NCBI GenBank assembly: GCA_003220535.1
Contig: QHSU01000055.1
Coordinates: forward strand, 186,001 to 250,000
DNA from: Candidatus Rokuibacteriota bacterium
Lineage (GTDB): Bacteria; Methylomirabilota; Methylomirabilia; Rokubacteriales; CSP1-6
Length of the DNA: 64,000 nt
Reading direction: 5' to 3'
Within the stretch, counting starts at the first letter, position 1; each line of letters starts with the position of its first letter. A program made the translations under genes and the position numbers. The notes under the pieces were generated by a model. It saw nothing but the letters and a program-made list of their open reading frames with translations, was not told where the DNA came from and ran no database searches. Of the stretch, positions 7,356-15,778 are shown one piece after another.

Positions 7356-8480
7356 GTGATTCGCGTCCTGCAGCTCCTCACCAGCACAGCGCCCGGAGGC
7401 GGGCCGCGGCAGGTCGGTCATCTCGTTCGCCGCCTTCCGGCGGACGACTTCAGCGTCTCCGTCGCGGGGCCGTGGAACCAGCGATTCGAGGAGCACCTCC
7501 GGGCGCTCCGCGTCGAGCTCACCGCGATCGCGGTCGACACGCTGCGCGGCTTCCCGATGACGCTCGCGCGCACGGTACGGCTCGTTCGCGCTACCCGTGC
7601 CGACGTGGTGCACACGCACGGCAAAGGCGCCGGCCTCTATGGTCGTCTCGCCGCGCGGATCGCCGGCGTGCCGGCGGTCCACACGTTTCACGGGATCCAC
7701 TACGAGAGCTATTCGCGGGCGGCACGGCCCGTCTATCTGGCCCTCGAGCGATGGCTGTCCCGCCTCACGCATACGGTGATCAACGTCTCCGCCTCCCAGG
7801 AGGCGGAGGCCCAGGCGCTGGGCGTGGCCCGACCGGGGCGGAGCGCCGTCGTGGTGAACGGAATCGACGTCGACGAGCTCGCGGCAGGGTTGGCGTGGGG
7901 ACGGGCGGCTCTCGGGCTGCGCGAGGACGCCCAAGTGCTCGGCTGCGTGGCGCGCTTCGATCCGGTGAAGCGCCACGAAGCCCTCGTGCACGCGCTCGCG
8001 CTCGTCGCGCCGCGGCGCCCGCACGTCTCGCTCCTGCTGGTCGGGGACGGACCCGAGAAGGCGCGGATCGGCCGGCTCGCGGCCGAGCTGGAGCTGCCTG
8101 CGAGCAGGGTCGTCGCGCCTGGCGCCATCGGGTGGGGGACGAATCCCTACCCGAGCATGGACCTCTACGTCACTGCCGCCGCGAAGGAAGGGCTCCCCCT
8201 CGCGCCGCTGGAGGCGATGGCCTCGGGGCTCGCGGTGATCGCCACAGACGTTCCCGGCCATCGGGACGTCGTCGACCACGACACGACGGGGTTGCTCGTG
8301 CCTCCGGAGGACGACAGGGCACTGGCCGCCGCCATCGAGTCCCTCCTCGACGATCCGGATCGGCGCCGGAGAATGGGGCGGGCTGGACGCGAGCGCGTGC
8401 TGAGCGAATTCACGCTCCAGCCGATGGTCGCGAAGACGTCCGCGATCTATCGAGCGGCGGCGGCCTCGCGGGCGGCGTAG
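7356..8480 (+). CDS. Glycosyltransferase family 4
   Basis: 374 aa. I chose GTG 7356 because GAAGGG at 7344-7349 is a well-spaced ribosome site and the GT-B N-terminal strand (VIRVLQLLTSTAPGGGPRQV) begins there, although the frame is open further upstream. GT4 features: nucleotide-domain GCVARFDPVKRHEAL, LLLVGDGPEK, and the E-x7-E catalytic motif EGLPLAPLE (Glu278, Glu286) followed by AMASGLAVIATDVPG. It is a retaining cytoplasmic transferase using a nucleotide sugar; donor and acceptor are unknown. A TACTAT/TATAAG stretch at 7307-7315 could be a -10 element, but no convincing -35 is seen. Confidence 0.88.
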   Translation: MIRVLQLLTSTAPGGGPRQVGHLVRRLPADDFSVSVAGPWNQRFEEHLRALRVELTAIAVDTLRGFPMTLARTVRLVRATRADVVHTHGKGAGLYGRLAARIAGVPAVHTFHGIHYESYSRAARPVYLALERWLSRLTHTVINVSASQEAEAQALGVARPGRSAVVVNGIDVDELAAGLAWGRAALGLREDAQVLGCVARFDPVKRHEALVHALALVAPRRPHVSLLLVGDGPEKARIGRLAAELELPASRVVAPGAIGWGTNPYPSMDLYVTAAAKEGLPLAPLEAMASGLAVIATDVPGHRDVVDHDTTGLLVPPEDDRALAAAIESLLDDPDRRRRMGRAGRERVLSEFTLQPMVAKTSAIYRAAAASRAA

Positions 8481-8514
8481 CCGCGGGGCCAGCGCCTGGC
8501 GCCGAGCGCCTCCT

Positions 8515-9578
8515 TCATATACGGCGAATACGGCGAACACAAATATACGCCGAACAAACGGCGATTTCGGCGGGCTCCGCCCGAGAGACTCGATGGCGCG
8601 CTATCGACGGTCGGCGGGCGCGCCCGCGGAAGGGGCAGGCGGGTATCACGACGACGGCGGCGACGACGAACGGTGGACGCGCACGGACCTCGTCGTAGAT
8701 GCGAGCGACGTACTCGCCAAGGATGCCCAGGCAGATCAGCTGCACCCCGCCGAGGAACAGCACCGCGACGATGAGGGACGTCCAGCCGTGGACGGGGAAC
8801 CCGTGGACCAGCTTCAAGAAAACGACCGCGAGGGCGATCAGGAAGGCCGCGACCGACACGGTCGCGCCGAACGCCGACGCCAGCTGCAGTGGCCTGTAGG
8901 AAAAGGCGAAGAGGCCGTCCAAGGCGAGGCGCACGAGCTTGCCGTAGGTGAGCTTGGTCGTGCCGGCGAACCGGTCGGCTCGGGCGCACGGCACAGCCTC
9001 TGACGGAATCCCGCCCAACGCCGCATGCCGCGCACGAAACGCGTGCGCTCGGGCATCGCGTTCAGCACGTCGACGACGCGGCGGTCCATCAACGAGAAAT
9101 CGCCACTGTCCAGGGGAACGTCGATCGCGCTGATCCGCGCGAGGAGACGGTAGAAGGCACGGTAGGCGGTGCGCTTGACCCACGAGGCCCGTCGCGTCTC
9201 CCGGATCGCGTAGACGACGTCGTCGCCGTCGAGCCAGCGCGCGATGAACCGAGGCAAGATCTCCGGCGCGTCTTGCAGATCGCCGTCCATCACGACGACG
9301 GCGGCACCGGTGGCCGCCTGGAGCCCGGCCGAGATCGACGCCTGATGGCCGAAGCTGCGCGTCAGCTGGATCGATTTGACGCGAGGGTCCTCGGCGTGGA
9401 GTGTTTGCAGGATCTGCGCGGTCCGATCGGTGCTCCCGTCGTCGACAAAGATGACGTCGAACCGCGGGCCCCCGTCGAGCGCTTTCGTGATGCGCCGGAC
9501 CAGCTCCGGAATGGAGGCCTCCTCGTTGAGGACGGGAACGATCACGGAGAGCGTGCCCGCGCGGCGCCCCGTCGTCAT
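8515..9578 (-). pseudogene. GtrB/DPM-like polyprenyl-phosphate glycosyltransferase (GT2), frameshifted
   Basis: From ATG 9578 the first about 190 residues are a GT2 domain: LSVIVPVLNEEASIPELV, VDDGSTDRT, VVVMDGDLQDAPE, and GFRQ at its end. Near 9000 the frame slips. The continuation in the next frame gives RADRFAGTTKLTYGKLVRLA and two transmembrane helices (ASAFGATVSVAAFLIALAVV; SLIVAVLFLGGVQLICLGI) ending GEYVARIYDEVRARP, exactly the GtrB layout. Adding one base after CAG near 9001 would restore the frame. The last about 40 residues do not look family-like. Function (family): transfer of a sugar to undecaprenyl phosphate at the inner membrane. It is convergent with the GT4 gene. Confidence 0.8.
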
Positions 9579-9597
9579 CAGTGCGACATGCCCGGCG

Positions 9598-9792
9598 TCA
9601 GGAAGGGGATTCGGCGCTGAAGCGCCGGAGGCAATAGAGCAGGTCGCCGAGGCAGCCGGTGCAGAGCTTGCCCGTACGCTCCTTGTCCGGCAGCGGCCAC
9701 TGGCCGGCGCGGCACGCCTGGCGCAACTCGCCGATGGTCAGGTTGGTGCAGTAGCAGAGCAGCATCGAATCGACCGGCTCGGGGAGATTCAT
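9598..9792 (-). CDS. BFD-like [2Fe-2S] small protein
   Basis: A 64-aa protein; ATG 9792 is preferred over TTG 9807. The motif LLCYCTNLTIGELRQA supplies Cys13 and Cys15, and GKLCTGCLGDLL supplies Cys44 and Cys47. This C-x-C ... C-x2-C spacing and the helix-turn between them match the BFD (bacterioferritin-associated ferredoxin) [2Fe-2S] domain. Such domains relay electrons or act as modules in NirB, NifU and Bfd. The protein stands alone, between the GT2 gene and the epimerase, with no obvious redox partner in view. Confidence 0.7.
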   Translation of the reverse strand: MNLPEPVDSMLLCYCTNLTIGELRQACRAGQWPLPDKERTGKLCTGCLGDLLYCLRRFSAESPS

Positions 9793-9884
9793 CGGAACGT
9801 CGGCCAACCCTACCGTGGCGGTTTCCGGAGTGTCAAGCCGCCGGGGCGCCCGGATCGGCCGCGCGGCGATGATACAATCGCCGC

Positions 9885-10838
9885 GTGAAGGACCTGGCTC
9901 TCGTGACGGGCGGCGCGGGCTTCATCGGCTCGAACCTCGTCGAGCGGCTCCTCGAGGACGGCGCGCGGGTGCGCGTGCTCGACAACTTCTCGACGGGCGC
10001 CCGCACCAACCTGGGATTCGCGCCGCGGTTCCGAGGCCGGCTCGAAGTGCTCCGCGGGGACATCCGCAATCTGTCCGTGGTCCTCCGCGCGGCGCGCGGC
10101 GCCCGCGTGATCTTCCACCAGGCTGCGATGCGCTCGGTGCCGCGTTCGGTGAAGGACCCGCTGGGCGCGAACGAGAACAACGTGACCGGCACGCTCCACG
10201 TGCTCGAGGCGGCGCGGCGCTGCCGGGTTCCGCGCGTGGTCTACGCGTCGTCGTCGTCGGTCTACGGCGACCGGCCGGACCTCCCGAAGCGCGAAGACCA
10301 GCCGCCGGCGCCGGTCTCGCCCTACGCCGCGTCCAAGGCGGCGGGCGAGCAGTACGCGACCATCTGGACGCGTCTCTACGGCGTCGAGACGGTCGGGCTC
10401 CGCTACTTCAATGTCTTCGGGCCGCGCCAGGATCCGAAGTCGGAATACGCGGCGGTGATCCCTCGCTTCATCCTGTGGGGGCTGCGCGACCGGCCACTCG
10501 AGGTGCACGGCGACGGCGCCCAGTCCCGCGACTTCACCTACATCGACAACGTCGTCGAGGCCAATCTGCTGGCGGCCCGGGCGCCCGGGGTGCGGAGCGA
10601 GGTGTTCAACGTCGGCTGCGGAAGCCGCGTGAGCCTGCTCGAGATCGTGGCGAAGCTCGAAGCGGTCCTGGGCCGGCCGCTCGAGCGGCGACACACCCCG
10701 CCGCGACCCGGCGACGTGCTGCACACGCTCGCCGACGTCGCCAAAGCGAAGCGGCTCCTGGGCTACGCGCCCCTGGTGGAGTTCGACGAGGGGTTCCGGC
10801 GGACGGTCGAGTACTTCAAGTCGTCGTTCAAGAGCTAG
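9885..10838 (+). CDS. NAD-dependent sugar-nucleotide epimerase (extended SDR, UDP-GlcNAc/Glc 4-epimerase-like)
   Basis: 317 aa from GTG 9885. The Rossmann motif TGGAGFIGSNL is at residues 8-18; HQAAMRSVPRSVKDP resembles WbpP-type 4-epimerases; active-site Ser lies in YASSSSVYG and Y-x3-K in PYAASKAAGE; the family pattern GLRYFNVFGPRQDP and GDGAQSRDFTYIDNVV follow. It probably interconverts UDP-(N-acetyl)glucose and galactose forms in the cytoplasm. A TACAAT hexamer at 9873-9878 lies just six bases before the GTG, raising the possibility of a leaderless transcript, but no -35 match is visible. The transporter gene follows closely. Confidence 0.85.
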   Translation: MKDLALVTGGAGFIGSNLVERLLEDGARVRVLDNFSTGARTNLGFAPRFRGRLEVLRGDIRNLSVVLRAARGARVIFHQAAMRSVPRSVKDPLGANENNVTGTLHVLEAARRCRVPRVVYASSSSVYGDRPDLPKREDQPPAPVSPYAASKAAGEQYATIWTRLYGVETVGLRYFNVFGPRQDPKSEYAAVIPRFILWGLRDRPLEVHGDGAQSRDFTYIDNVVEANLLAARAPGVRSEVFNVGCGSRVSLLEIVAKLEAVLGRPLERRHTPPRPGDVLHTLADVAKAKRLLGYAPLVEFDEGFRRTVEYFKSSFKS

Positions 10839-10849
10839 GAGGTCGCCGG

Positions 10850-12337
10850 ATGCGCTCCTTCGGTAAGCTGCTGCCGCTCGCCGCGTTGTCGGTCTGTCTG
10901 CTCGCGTTTCCCGCGGCAGCGCCGGCCCAGAACCTCGTGGTGCAGCTCGCGACGGAGCCGCCGGGGCTCGATCTCACGGCGACGCCGGCCTCCGCGACGG
11001 CTGGGGTGGTCTTCTACAACGTGCAGGAGAGTCTCGTGAAGGTGGATCGCCACGGCAAGCTCGTGCCGTGGCTGGCCGAGCGCTGGCACACCTCGGACAA
11101 CAAGAACTACACGTTCTTCCTCAAGCGCGGCGTCCGCTTCCACAACGGTCGCGAGATGAAGGCCGCCGACGTGAAGTTCGTCATCGACCGGGCGATGAAC
11201 CCCGAGACCAAGCACCCCTACCCCCAGTATTACGCGGCGATCGGCGACATCGTCGTCAAGGACGACTACACGATCACCTTCGCGCTGAAGAGCACGACCG
11301 CGAATTTCCTCCTCAACATGGCGCGTCAGGGGTCTGTCATCTACCCCCGCGAGGCCGTCGACACCATGAAGAGTGAGCCGATCGGCACCGGCCCCTACAA
11401 GCTCGCGGAGTGGGTGCGGGGCGACCGCATCGTGCTGGTGAAGAACCCCGACTACCACGTCAAGGGGCTGCCGAAGCTCGATCGCGTGACGTACCGCTTC
11501 ATCCCCGACCCGAACGCGGCGCTGGCGGCGCTCAAGGCGGGCGACATCGACGCCGCGATGTTCGGCCTCGGTCCCGAGCACGTGCCGGAGCTCCAGAAGG
11601 ACCCGCGGTTCCAGGTCATCATCGGCGAGACGACGAACGACGTGATCCTGTCGATGAACAACTCGCGCAAGCCATACACCGACGTACGGGTGCGCCGCGC
11701 GGTCACCCTCGGGATCAACAAGCCCGAGGTGGTGAAGGGCGCGATGTTCGGCCTCGGTCGCGTGATCGGCACCAACGTCGATCCGCTCAACCCGTACTTC
11801 GTCGACATGTCCAACGCCATGCCGTACGACCCGGCGAAGGCGAAGAAGCTGCTTGCCGAAGCGGGCTACCCCAACGGATTCGAGGCGGTGCTGCGCGTCG
11901 CGCCCCAGTACTACTACACGGTGCGGACCGGCGAGGTTCTCGCCGACCAGCTGCAGAAGATCGGCGTCAAGGTCAAGATCGAGCAGATCGAGTGGAGCCA
12001 GTGGCTGTCACGGGTGTGGAAGGATGCGGAGTACGACCTCACCATCATCGGCCACGCCGAGGCGTGGGACATCGCCAACTACGCCAACCCGAAATACTAC
12101 TTCCGCTACGACAGCGCGGAGTTCCAGAAGCTCTTCCAGGAGTCGGAGGTCACCGTCGACGACAAGGCGCGCCGGGATCTCTACCTCAGGATGCAGAAGA
12201 AGCTCGTCGAGGACGCCCCTGTGGTGTGGCTCTACATCCACCCGCGGCTGGCCGTGACCAAGAAGGGTCTCCAGGGGCTCTGGAAAGACCTGCCGCTGCC
12301 GGCGTCGGATCTCTCCGAGGTCGCGTGGACGAAGTAG
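10850..12337 (+). CDS. ABC importer substrate-binding protein, SBP family 5 (peptide/nickel/glutathione type)
   Basis: 495 aa from ATG 10850, set by a perfect AGGAGG at 10837-10842 with a 7-base spacer. Residues 1-25 are a signal peptide (LLPLAALSVCLLAFPAAAPAQ). The mature part follows family 5: LATEPPGLDLTATPASATAG, YTFFLKRGVRFHNGREMKA, PIGTGPYKLAEW, and the C-terminal LYIHPRLAVTKKGLQGLW. It binds oligopeptides or other small ligands in the periplasm and delivers them to the two permeases encoded next. The ligand is unknown. It lies 11 bases after the epimerase gene. Confidence 0.92.
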   Translation: MRSFGKLLPLAALSVCLLAFPAAAPAQNLVVQLATEPPGLDLTATPASATAGVVFYNVQESLVKVDRHGKLVPWLAERWHTSDNKNYTFFLKRGVRFHNGREMKAADVKFVIDRAMNPETKHPYPQYYAAIGDIVVKDDYTITFALKSTTANFLLNMARQGSVIYPREAVDTMKSEPIGTGPYKLAEWVRGDRIVLVKNPDYHVKGLPKLDRVTYRFIPDPNAALAALKAGDIDAAMFGLGPEHVPELQKDPRFQVIIGETTNDVILSMNNSRKPYTDVRVRRAVTLGINKPEVVKGAMFGLGRVIGTNVDPLNPYFVDMSNAMPYDPAKAKKLLAEAGYPNGFEAVLRVAPQYYYTVRTGEVLADQLQKIGVKVKIEQIEWSQWLSRVWKDAEYDLTIIGHAEAWDIANYANPKYYFRYDSAEFQKLFQESEVTVDDKARRDLYLRMQKKLVEDAPVVWLYIHPRLAVTKKGLQGLWKDLPLPASDLSEVAWTK

Positions 12338-12357
12338 CCGGGACGCTCGCGTAAGGC

Positions 12358-13302
12358 GTGCGGCGGTACATCGCGAGGAGGGCCGCGGCGTTCGTCGCGA
12401 CCCTCTTCTTCGTCTCGGCCCTCGTGTTCGTCGTCGTCCGCGTGCTGCCCGGCGATCCCGCCCTCGTGATCATCGGCCCCGAGGGAAGTCCCGAGGCGGC
12501 GGCGCGGCTGCGCGAGGCGCTGGGGCTCAACCGACCGATTCTGGTCCAGTACGCCGAGTGGCTCGCGCAGGCACTTCGCGGCGACCTCGGCGTCTCCCTC
12601 CAGTACGACGTGCCGGTGGGCCGGCTCATCCTGAGCCGGTTACCGGTGACGCTCCCGCTCACGCTGATGGCGGCCGTGCTCATGGCGGCCGCGGCGCTGC
12701 CCCTCGGCCTCTACGCCGCCCGACGCCACCGCCGCGCCGGCGACTACCTGGCGATGGCGGTCTCGCAGATCGGCATCGCCATCCCGGGCTTCTGGGCCGG
12801 GCTGCTCCTGATCTTGTTGTTCTCCGTTCGCCTGGGCTGGGTGCAGTCCGGTGGCTTCGCGGGCTGGTCGAGCGGGCTCTGGCCGGGTGTCCGCTCGCTC
12901 CTGCTCCCGGCGGTTGCGCTCGGACTCTTCCAGACGGCCGTCCTCGTGCGGGCCACGCGTTCGTCCGTGCTCGACGTCCTGCGCGAGGACTACGTACGCA
13001 CGGCGCGCGCCAAAGGGGTGAGCGAGCTCTCCGTGATCGGCAAGCACACGCTCCGCAACGCGCTGATCCCGATCGTGACGGTGGCCGGCATCCAGCTCGG
13101 CCAGCTCATGGCGGGCGCCATCATCCTCGAATCGGTGTTCGCGCTGCCCGGCCTCGGACGCCTGGCGCTCGGCGCCATCGCCGCGCGCGATCTGCCCGTC
13201 GTGCAGGGAGTGACGCTCTTCGTCGCGTCGTCCATCGTGCTGATCAACTTCGCCGTCGATCTGCTGTACGTCGTCCTGGATCCGCGCATCCGCTATGAAT
13301 GA
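12358..13302 (+). CDS. ABC importer permease, DppB/OppB family
   Basis: 314 aa from GTG 12358. Family features are an N-terminal helix (FVATLFFVSALVFVVVRVLP) followed by GDPALVI, six predicted transmembrane segments, the cytoplasmic coupling motif RTARAKGVSELSVIGKHTLRNAL (EAA-type loop), and the C-terminal LLYVVLDPRIRYE. It forms the inner-membrane channel with the following DppC-like protein. It is spaced 20 bases from the binding-protein gene. No ATP-binding subunits are encoded in this window. Confidence 0.92.
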   Translation: MRRYIARRAAAFVATLFFVSALVFVVVRVLPGDPALVIIGPEGSPEAAARLREALGLNRPILVQYAEWLAQALRGDLGVSLQYDVPVGRLILSRLPVTLPLTLMAAVLMAAAALPLGLYAARRHRRAGDYLAMAVSQIGIAIPGFWAGLLLILLFSVRLGWVQSGGFAGWSSGLWPGVRSLLLPAVALGLFQTAVLVRATRSSVLDVLREDYVRTARAKGVSELSVIGKHTLRNALIPIVTVAGIQLGQLMAGAIILESVFALPGLGRLALGAIAARDLPVVQGVTLFVASSIVLINFAVDLLYVVLDPRIRYE

Positions 13303-13308
13303 CGGCCG

Positions 13309-14130
13309 ATGATGCGACGGAGCCCGCTCCGGCATCTGACCTTCACGCTGGGTGCCGGGATCACGGTGCTGCTGATCGCGACCGCCGTGTTGAGCCTCGT
13401 CTACACGCCGCAGGACCCGCTCGCGATGTCCATCACCGGTCGCCTCCAGGGACCGTCTGCACCGCATCCGTTCGGCACCGACCAGTACGGGCGCGACGTG
13501 CTCTCGCGCGTGATGACAGGCACGGTCGTCTCCATCGCGGTGGGCGTGATCGCAGTCGGGATCGGCGCCGCCACCGGGATCGTGATCGGGATTCTCAGCG
13601 GCTACGTGGGTGGCTGGATCGACGAGGCTTTCATGCGGCTGGTCGACGCGATCGAGGGCTTCCCGGCGATTCTCTCGGCGCTGCTCTTCGCGGCCGTGTT
13701 CGCCCCGGGAGTCGCGATCAGCATGGTCGCCATCGGCATCGCGTTCGTCCCGGCATTCGCCCGGCTGACGCGCGCCGGGTTTCTCGAGCTGCGGCAGCGC
13801 GAGTTCGTCGTCGCGGCCCGGGCGCTCGGCGCGAGCGATCGGCGCCTCATCACGCGGCACATCCTGCCCAACACGCTGCCGCCGCTCATCATCCAGGCCA
13901 CCACCAGCTTTCCGGTCGCCATCCTCGCCGAGGCCGGCCTGGCGTATCTCGGCCTCGGGACGCAGCCGCCGCACCCGTCCTGGGGGCTCATGCTCCGGGA
14001 GGCCCAGAACTTTCTTTCGCTGAACCCATGGTTCGCCGTGTTCCCCGGCGGCGCGATCGCGCTGACGGTGCTCGGGCTGAATCTCCTGGGCGACGGCCTG
14101 CGCGATCTGCTCGACCCGAAGACGGCGTGA
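13309..14130 (+). CDS. ABC importer permease, DppC/OppC family
   Basis: 273 aa from ATG 13309. The N-terminal helix is followed by HPFGTDQYGRDVLSRVM, a DppC hallmark. Then come about five transmembrane helices, the EAA loop VAARALGASDRRLITRHILPN, and the C-terminal LGLNLLGDGLRDLLDPK. It pairs with the DppB-like permease 6 bases upstream. Usually dppD/dppF ATPases follow; here a 169-bp gap and then yjbQ follow, so the transporter must borrow ATPases encoded elsewhere. Confidence 0.92.
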   Translation: MMRRSPLRHLTFTLGAGITVLLIATAVLSLVYTPQDPLAMSITGRLQGPSAPHPFGTDQYGRDVLSRVMTGTVVSIAVGVIAVGIGAATGIVIGILSGYVGGWIDEAFMRLVDAIEGFPAILSALLFAAVFAPGVAISMVAIGIAFVPAFARLTRAGFLELRQREFVVAARALGASDRRLITRHILPNTLPPLIIQATTSFPVAILAEAGLAYLGLGTQPPHPSWGLMLREAQNFLSLNPWFAVFPGGAIALTVLGLNLLGDGLRDLLDPKTA

Positions 14131-14194
14131 GGCCAGCGCATGCGCGACAGGTCGTCGTAAAGCCGCGCGATTGCTGGCGGACGGGACCTAAAGA

Positions 14195-14224
14195 TTGACT
14201 TTTCCAGAAATATGTCGGTATCGT
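14195..14224 (+). promoter_or_regulatory. Candidate sigma-70-type promoter for yjbQ
   Basis: TTGACT at 14195-14200 and TATCGT at 14219-14224 are separated by 18 bases inside a locally A/T-richer stretch (14190-14235), which stands out in this G+C-rich sequence. The yjbQ ATG is at 14300. This is the only promoter-like element in the 169-bp gap 14131-14299. It is a sequence match only. Confidence 0.4.
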
Positions 14225-14299
14225 AACGTTTGATCTTGGCGCAGCCTGCCGGTGGTGTGACGGCGAATCCAAGCGGTGCGCCTCGGAGAGAGCACGACG

Positions 14300-14728
14300 A
14301 TGAAGGTTTACAGCACCTCCTTCACGCTGGCGACTGACGAGCGCACCGAGATCTCCGACATCACCAAGCTGGTGCGCGACGCGGTTCAGCAGTTCGCCGT
14401 CACGACCGGCATCGCGCTCGTCAACACGCTCCACACGACCTGTGCGTTGTTCATCAACGAGTTCCAGAGCGCGCTGATCGACGACCTCCGGGCGCTGATC
14501 GACCGGCTCGTGCCGGAGCGCGACGGCTATCGTCACGACGACCCGCGGGTGTCGGACTGCGAGCGCGGCAACGCGCACTCGCACCTTCGGGCGGCGCTCC
14601 TCGGTCGAAACATCACGGTCGCCGTGAACAACGGCGAGCTGACGCTGGGCCGCTTCCAGTCCGTCATCTTCGCCGAGCTCGACGGCCCGCGGAAGCGCGA
14701 GATCAGCATCCAGGTCATCGGCGAGTAA
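14300..14728 (+). CDS. yjbQ: YjbQ / UPF0047 family protein
   Basis: 142 aa from ATG 14300. The family signature is complete: ITKLVRDAVQQ, GIALVNTLHTTCALFINE, YRHDDPRVSDCERGNAHSHLRA, and LGRFQSVIFAELDGPRKREI. UPF0047 proteins have been annotated as secondary thiamine-phosphate synthases because overexpressed YjbQ complements thiE, but the physiological role is unsettled. It is a single cytoplasmic domain of usual length. The 3' end overlaps the convergent methyltransferase gene by 14 bases. Confidence 0.9.
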   Translation: MKVYSTSFTLATDERTEISDITKLVRDAVQQFAVTTGIALVNTLHTTCALFINEFQSALIDDLRALIDRLVPERDGYRHDDPRVSDCERGNAHSHLRAALLGRNITVAVNNGELTLGRFQSVIFAELDGPRKREISIQVIGE

Positions 14729-15680
14729 CGTCCGGCTCGCGCTTCCTCGCCACGGCCGGCTCGACGTGCGAGCCGTCCGTCGCCACCCGCCCCAGCACGA
14801 TCTCGAAGTGGTCCAGGACGAACTGCAGCGCGGGCAGGCGGTCCCGCAGCGACGCGACCGTGTCGAGTCCCGTCCCGTCCGACCGGATGTAGTCGAAGAT
14901 CAGGTGGCCGCCCGGCCGGAGCGCCCGGTGCAGGTGCTCGAGCACCGGGATCGGACGCGGCACGTGCTCGAGGACTTCGAGACAGAAGATCGTGTCGTAG
15001 AGGCCGGGCAGGGGCGCGTCGTTGCCTCCCTCGATCGCGACCCACGTCACGAACGGGCAGTCGCGCAGCCGCCACCGCGCGTAATGAAAGAGCAGGTGCG
15101 GGATGTCGGCGCCGACCAGCTGGAGATCGCGATGACGGTAGCGCCGCGCGAGGGCGGAGAGCATCGGCGCGGTGCCGCATCCGTACTCCGCCACGCGCCC
15201 GCCGCGCGGGACGAAGCGCGCGAAGCGGTGCACGCGGAGCGGCGAGAGCGCATCGCGATAGGTATGCGCGAACAGGTGATAGACGATGCGGTGATCGCGC
15301 CAGGCCTCGAGATGTCCCGCGTCCGAGGCGAGTGCCGGCTCGCGGAGCTGCTCGAAGTCGATGCTCTGCAGCCGCTGCCGGTAGACTCCAGACAGAAAAT
15401 AGAAGTCGTGCGGTTGCAGAGGCCGATTGCCCAGCTGGTTCGTCCAGTACTCCTGAAACTGACCGAACCAGCCGAGTCGAAGGCCCGCGTACACCAGACG
15501 GCGATGCGCTCCCGACTTGACGAGCGCTCCGAGCGCGTAGAGGCGGACCCGGGTCGCCAGGCGCCCGATCGGCCCGAGGCCGTCGCCGCTTCGCGCGCCC
15601 GGATCCGGCGCCGCGAGTGCGGCGTCCTGAGCCTTGAGGAGCGCCGGGACATCGGGACGAAAATCGTCGTAGCGGTTCAC
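14715..15680 (-). CDS. SAM-dependent methyltransferase (class I)
   Basis: 321 aa using GTG 15680; a TTG 87 bases upstream is possible but would lie across the inverted repeat at 15699-15721. The N-terminal about 120 residues are helical with YWTNQLGNRPLQPHDFYFL. The methyltransferase domain starts at about residue 160 with VAEYGCGTAPMLSALA (motif I) and LVGADIPH, then FCLEVLEHVPRP, LRPGGHLIFDYIRSDG. A small-molecule or glycan methyltransferase is likely; the acceptor is unknown. It is divergent from the perosamine-synthetase-like gene and convergent with yjbQ. Confidence 0.82.
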   Translation of the reverse strand: MNRYDDFRPDVPALLKAQDAALAAPDPGARSGDGLGPIGRLATRVRLYALGALVKSGAHRRLVYAGLRLGWFGQFQEYWTNQLGNRPLQPHDFYFLSGVYRQRLQSIDFEQLREPALASDAGHLEAWRDHRIVYHLFAHTYRDALSPLRVHRFARFVPRGGRVAEYGCGTAPMLSALARRYRHRDLQLVGADIPHLLFHYARWRLRDCPFVTWVAIEGGNDAPLPGLYDTIFCLEVLEHVPRPIPVLEHLHRALRPGGHLIFDYIRSDGTGLDTVASLRDRLPALQFVLDHFEIVLGRVATDGSHVEPAVARKREPDVTRR

Positions 15681-15698
15681 GGCTCCAGCTCGCTTGGC

Positions 15699-15721
15699 CG
15701 CCGCCGGTCGAACCGGCGGCG
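15699..15721. promoter_or_regulatory. Perfect 10-bp-arm inverted repeat in a divergent intergenic region
   Basis: The arms at 15699-15708 and 15712-15721 (core CCGCCGGT-CGA-ACCGGCGG) pair perfectly around a 3-base loop. It lies between the divergent starts at 15680 (minus) and 15779 (plus). It could be an operator or a leader hairpin of the methyltransferase transcript. No T-tract follows. Confidence 0.45.
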
Positions 15722-15778
15722 TCGCCGAGCACAATCGTACGGTAAGCGGCTGGAAAATATGGTACAAGAAGTTCGCTG

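Noticed and set aside
9873..9878. TACAAT as a full promoter for the epimerase gene
   Set aside because: A -10-like hexamer is present six bases before the GTG, but no -35-like sequence lies at 16-18 bases; mentioned only in the gene note.
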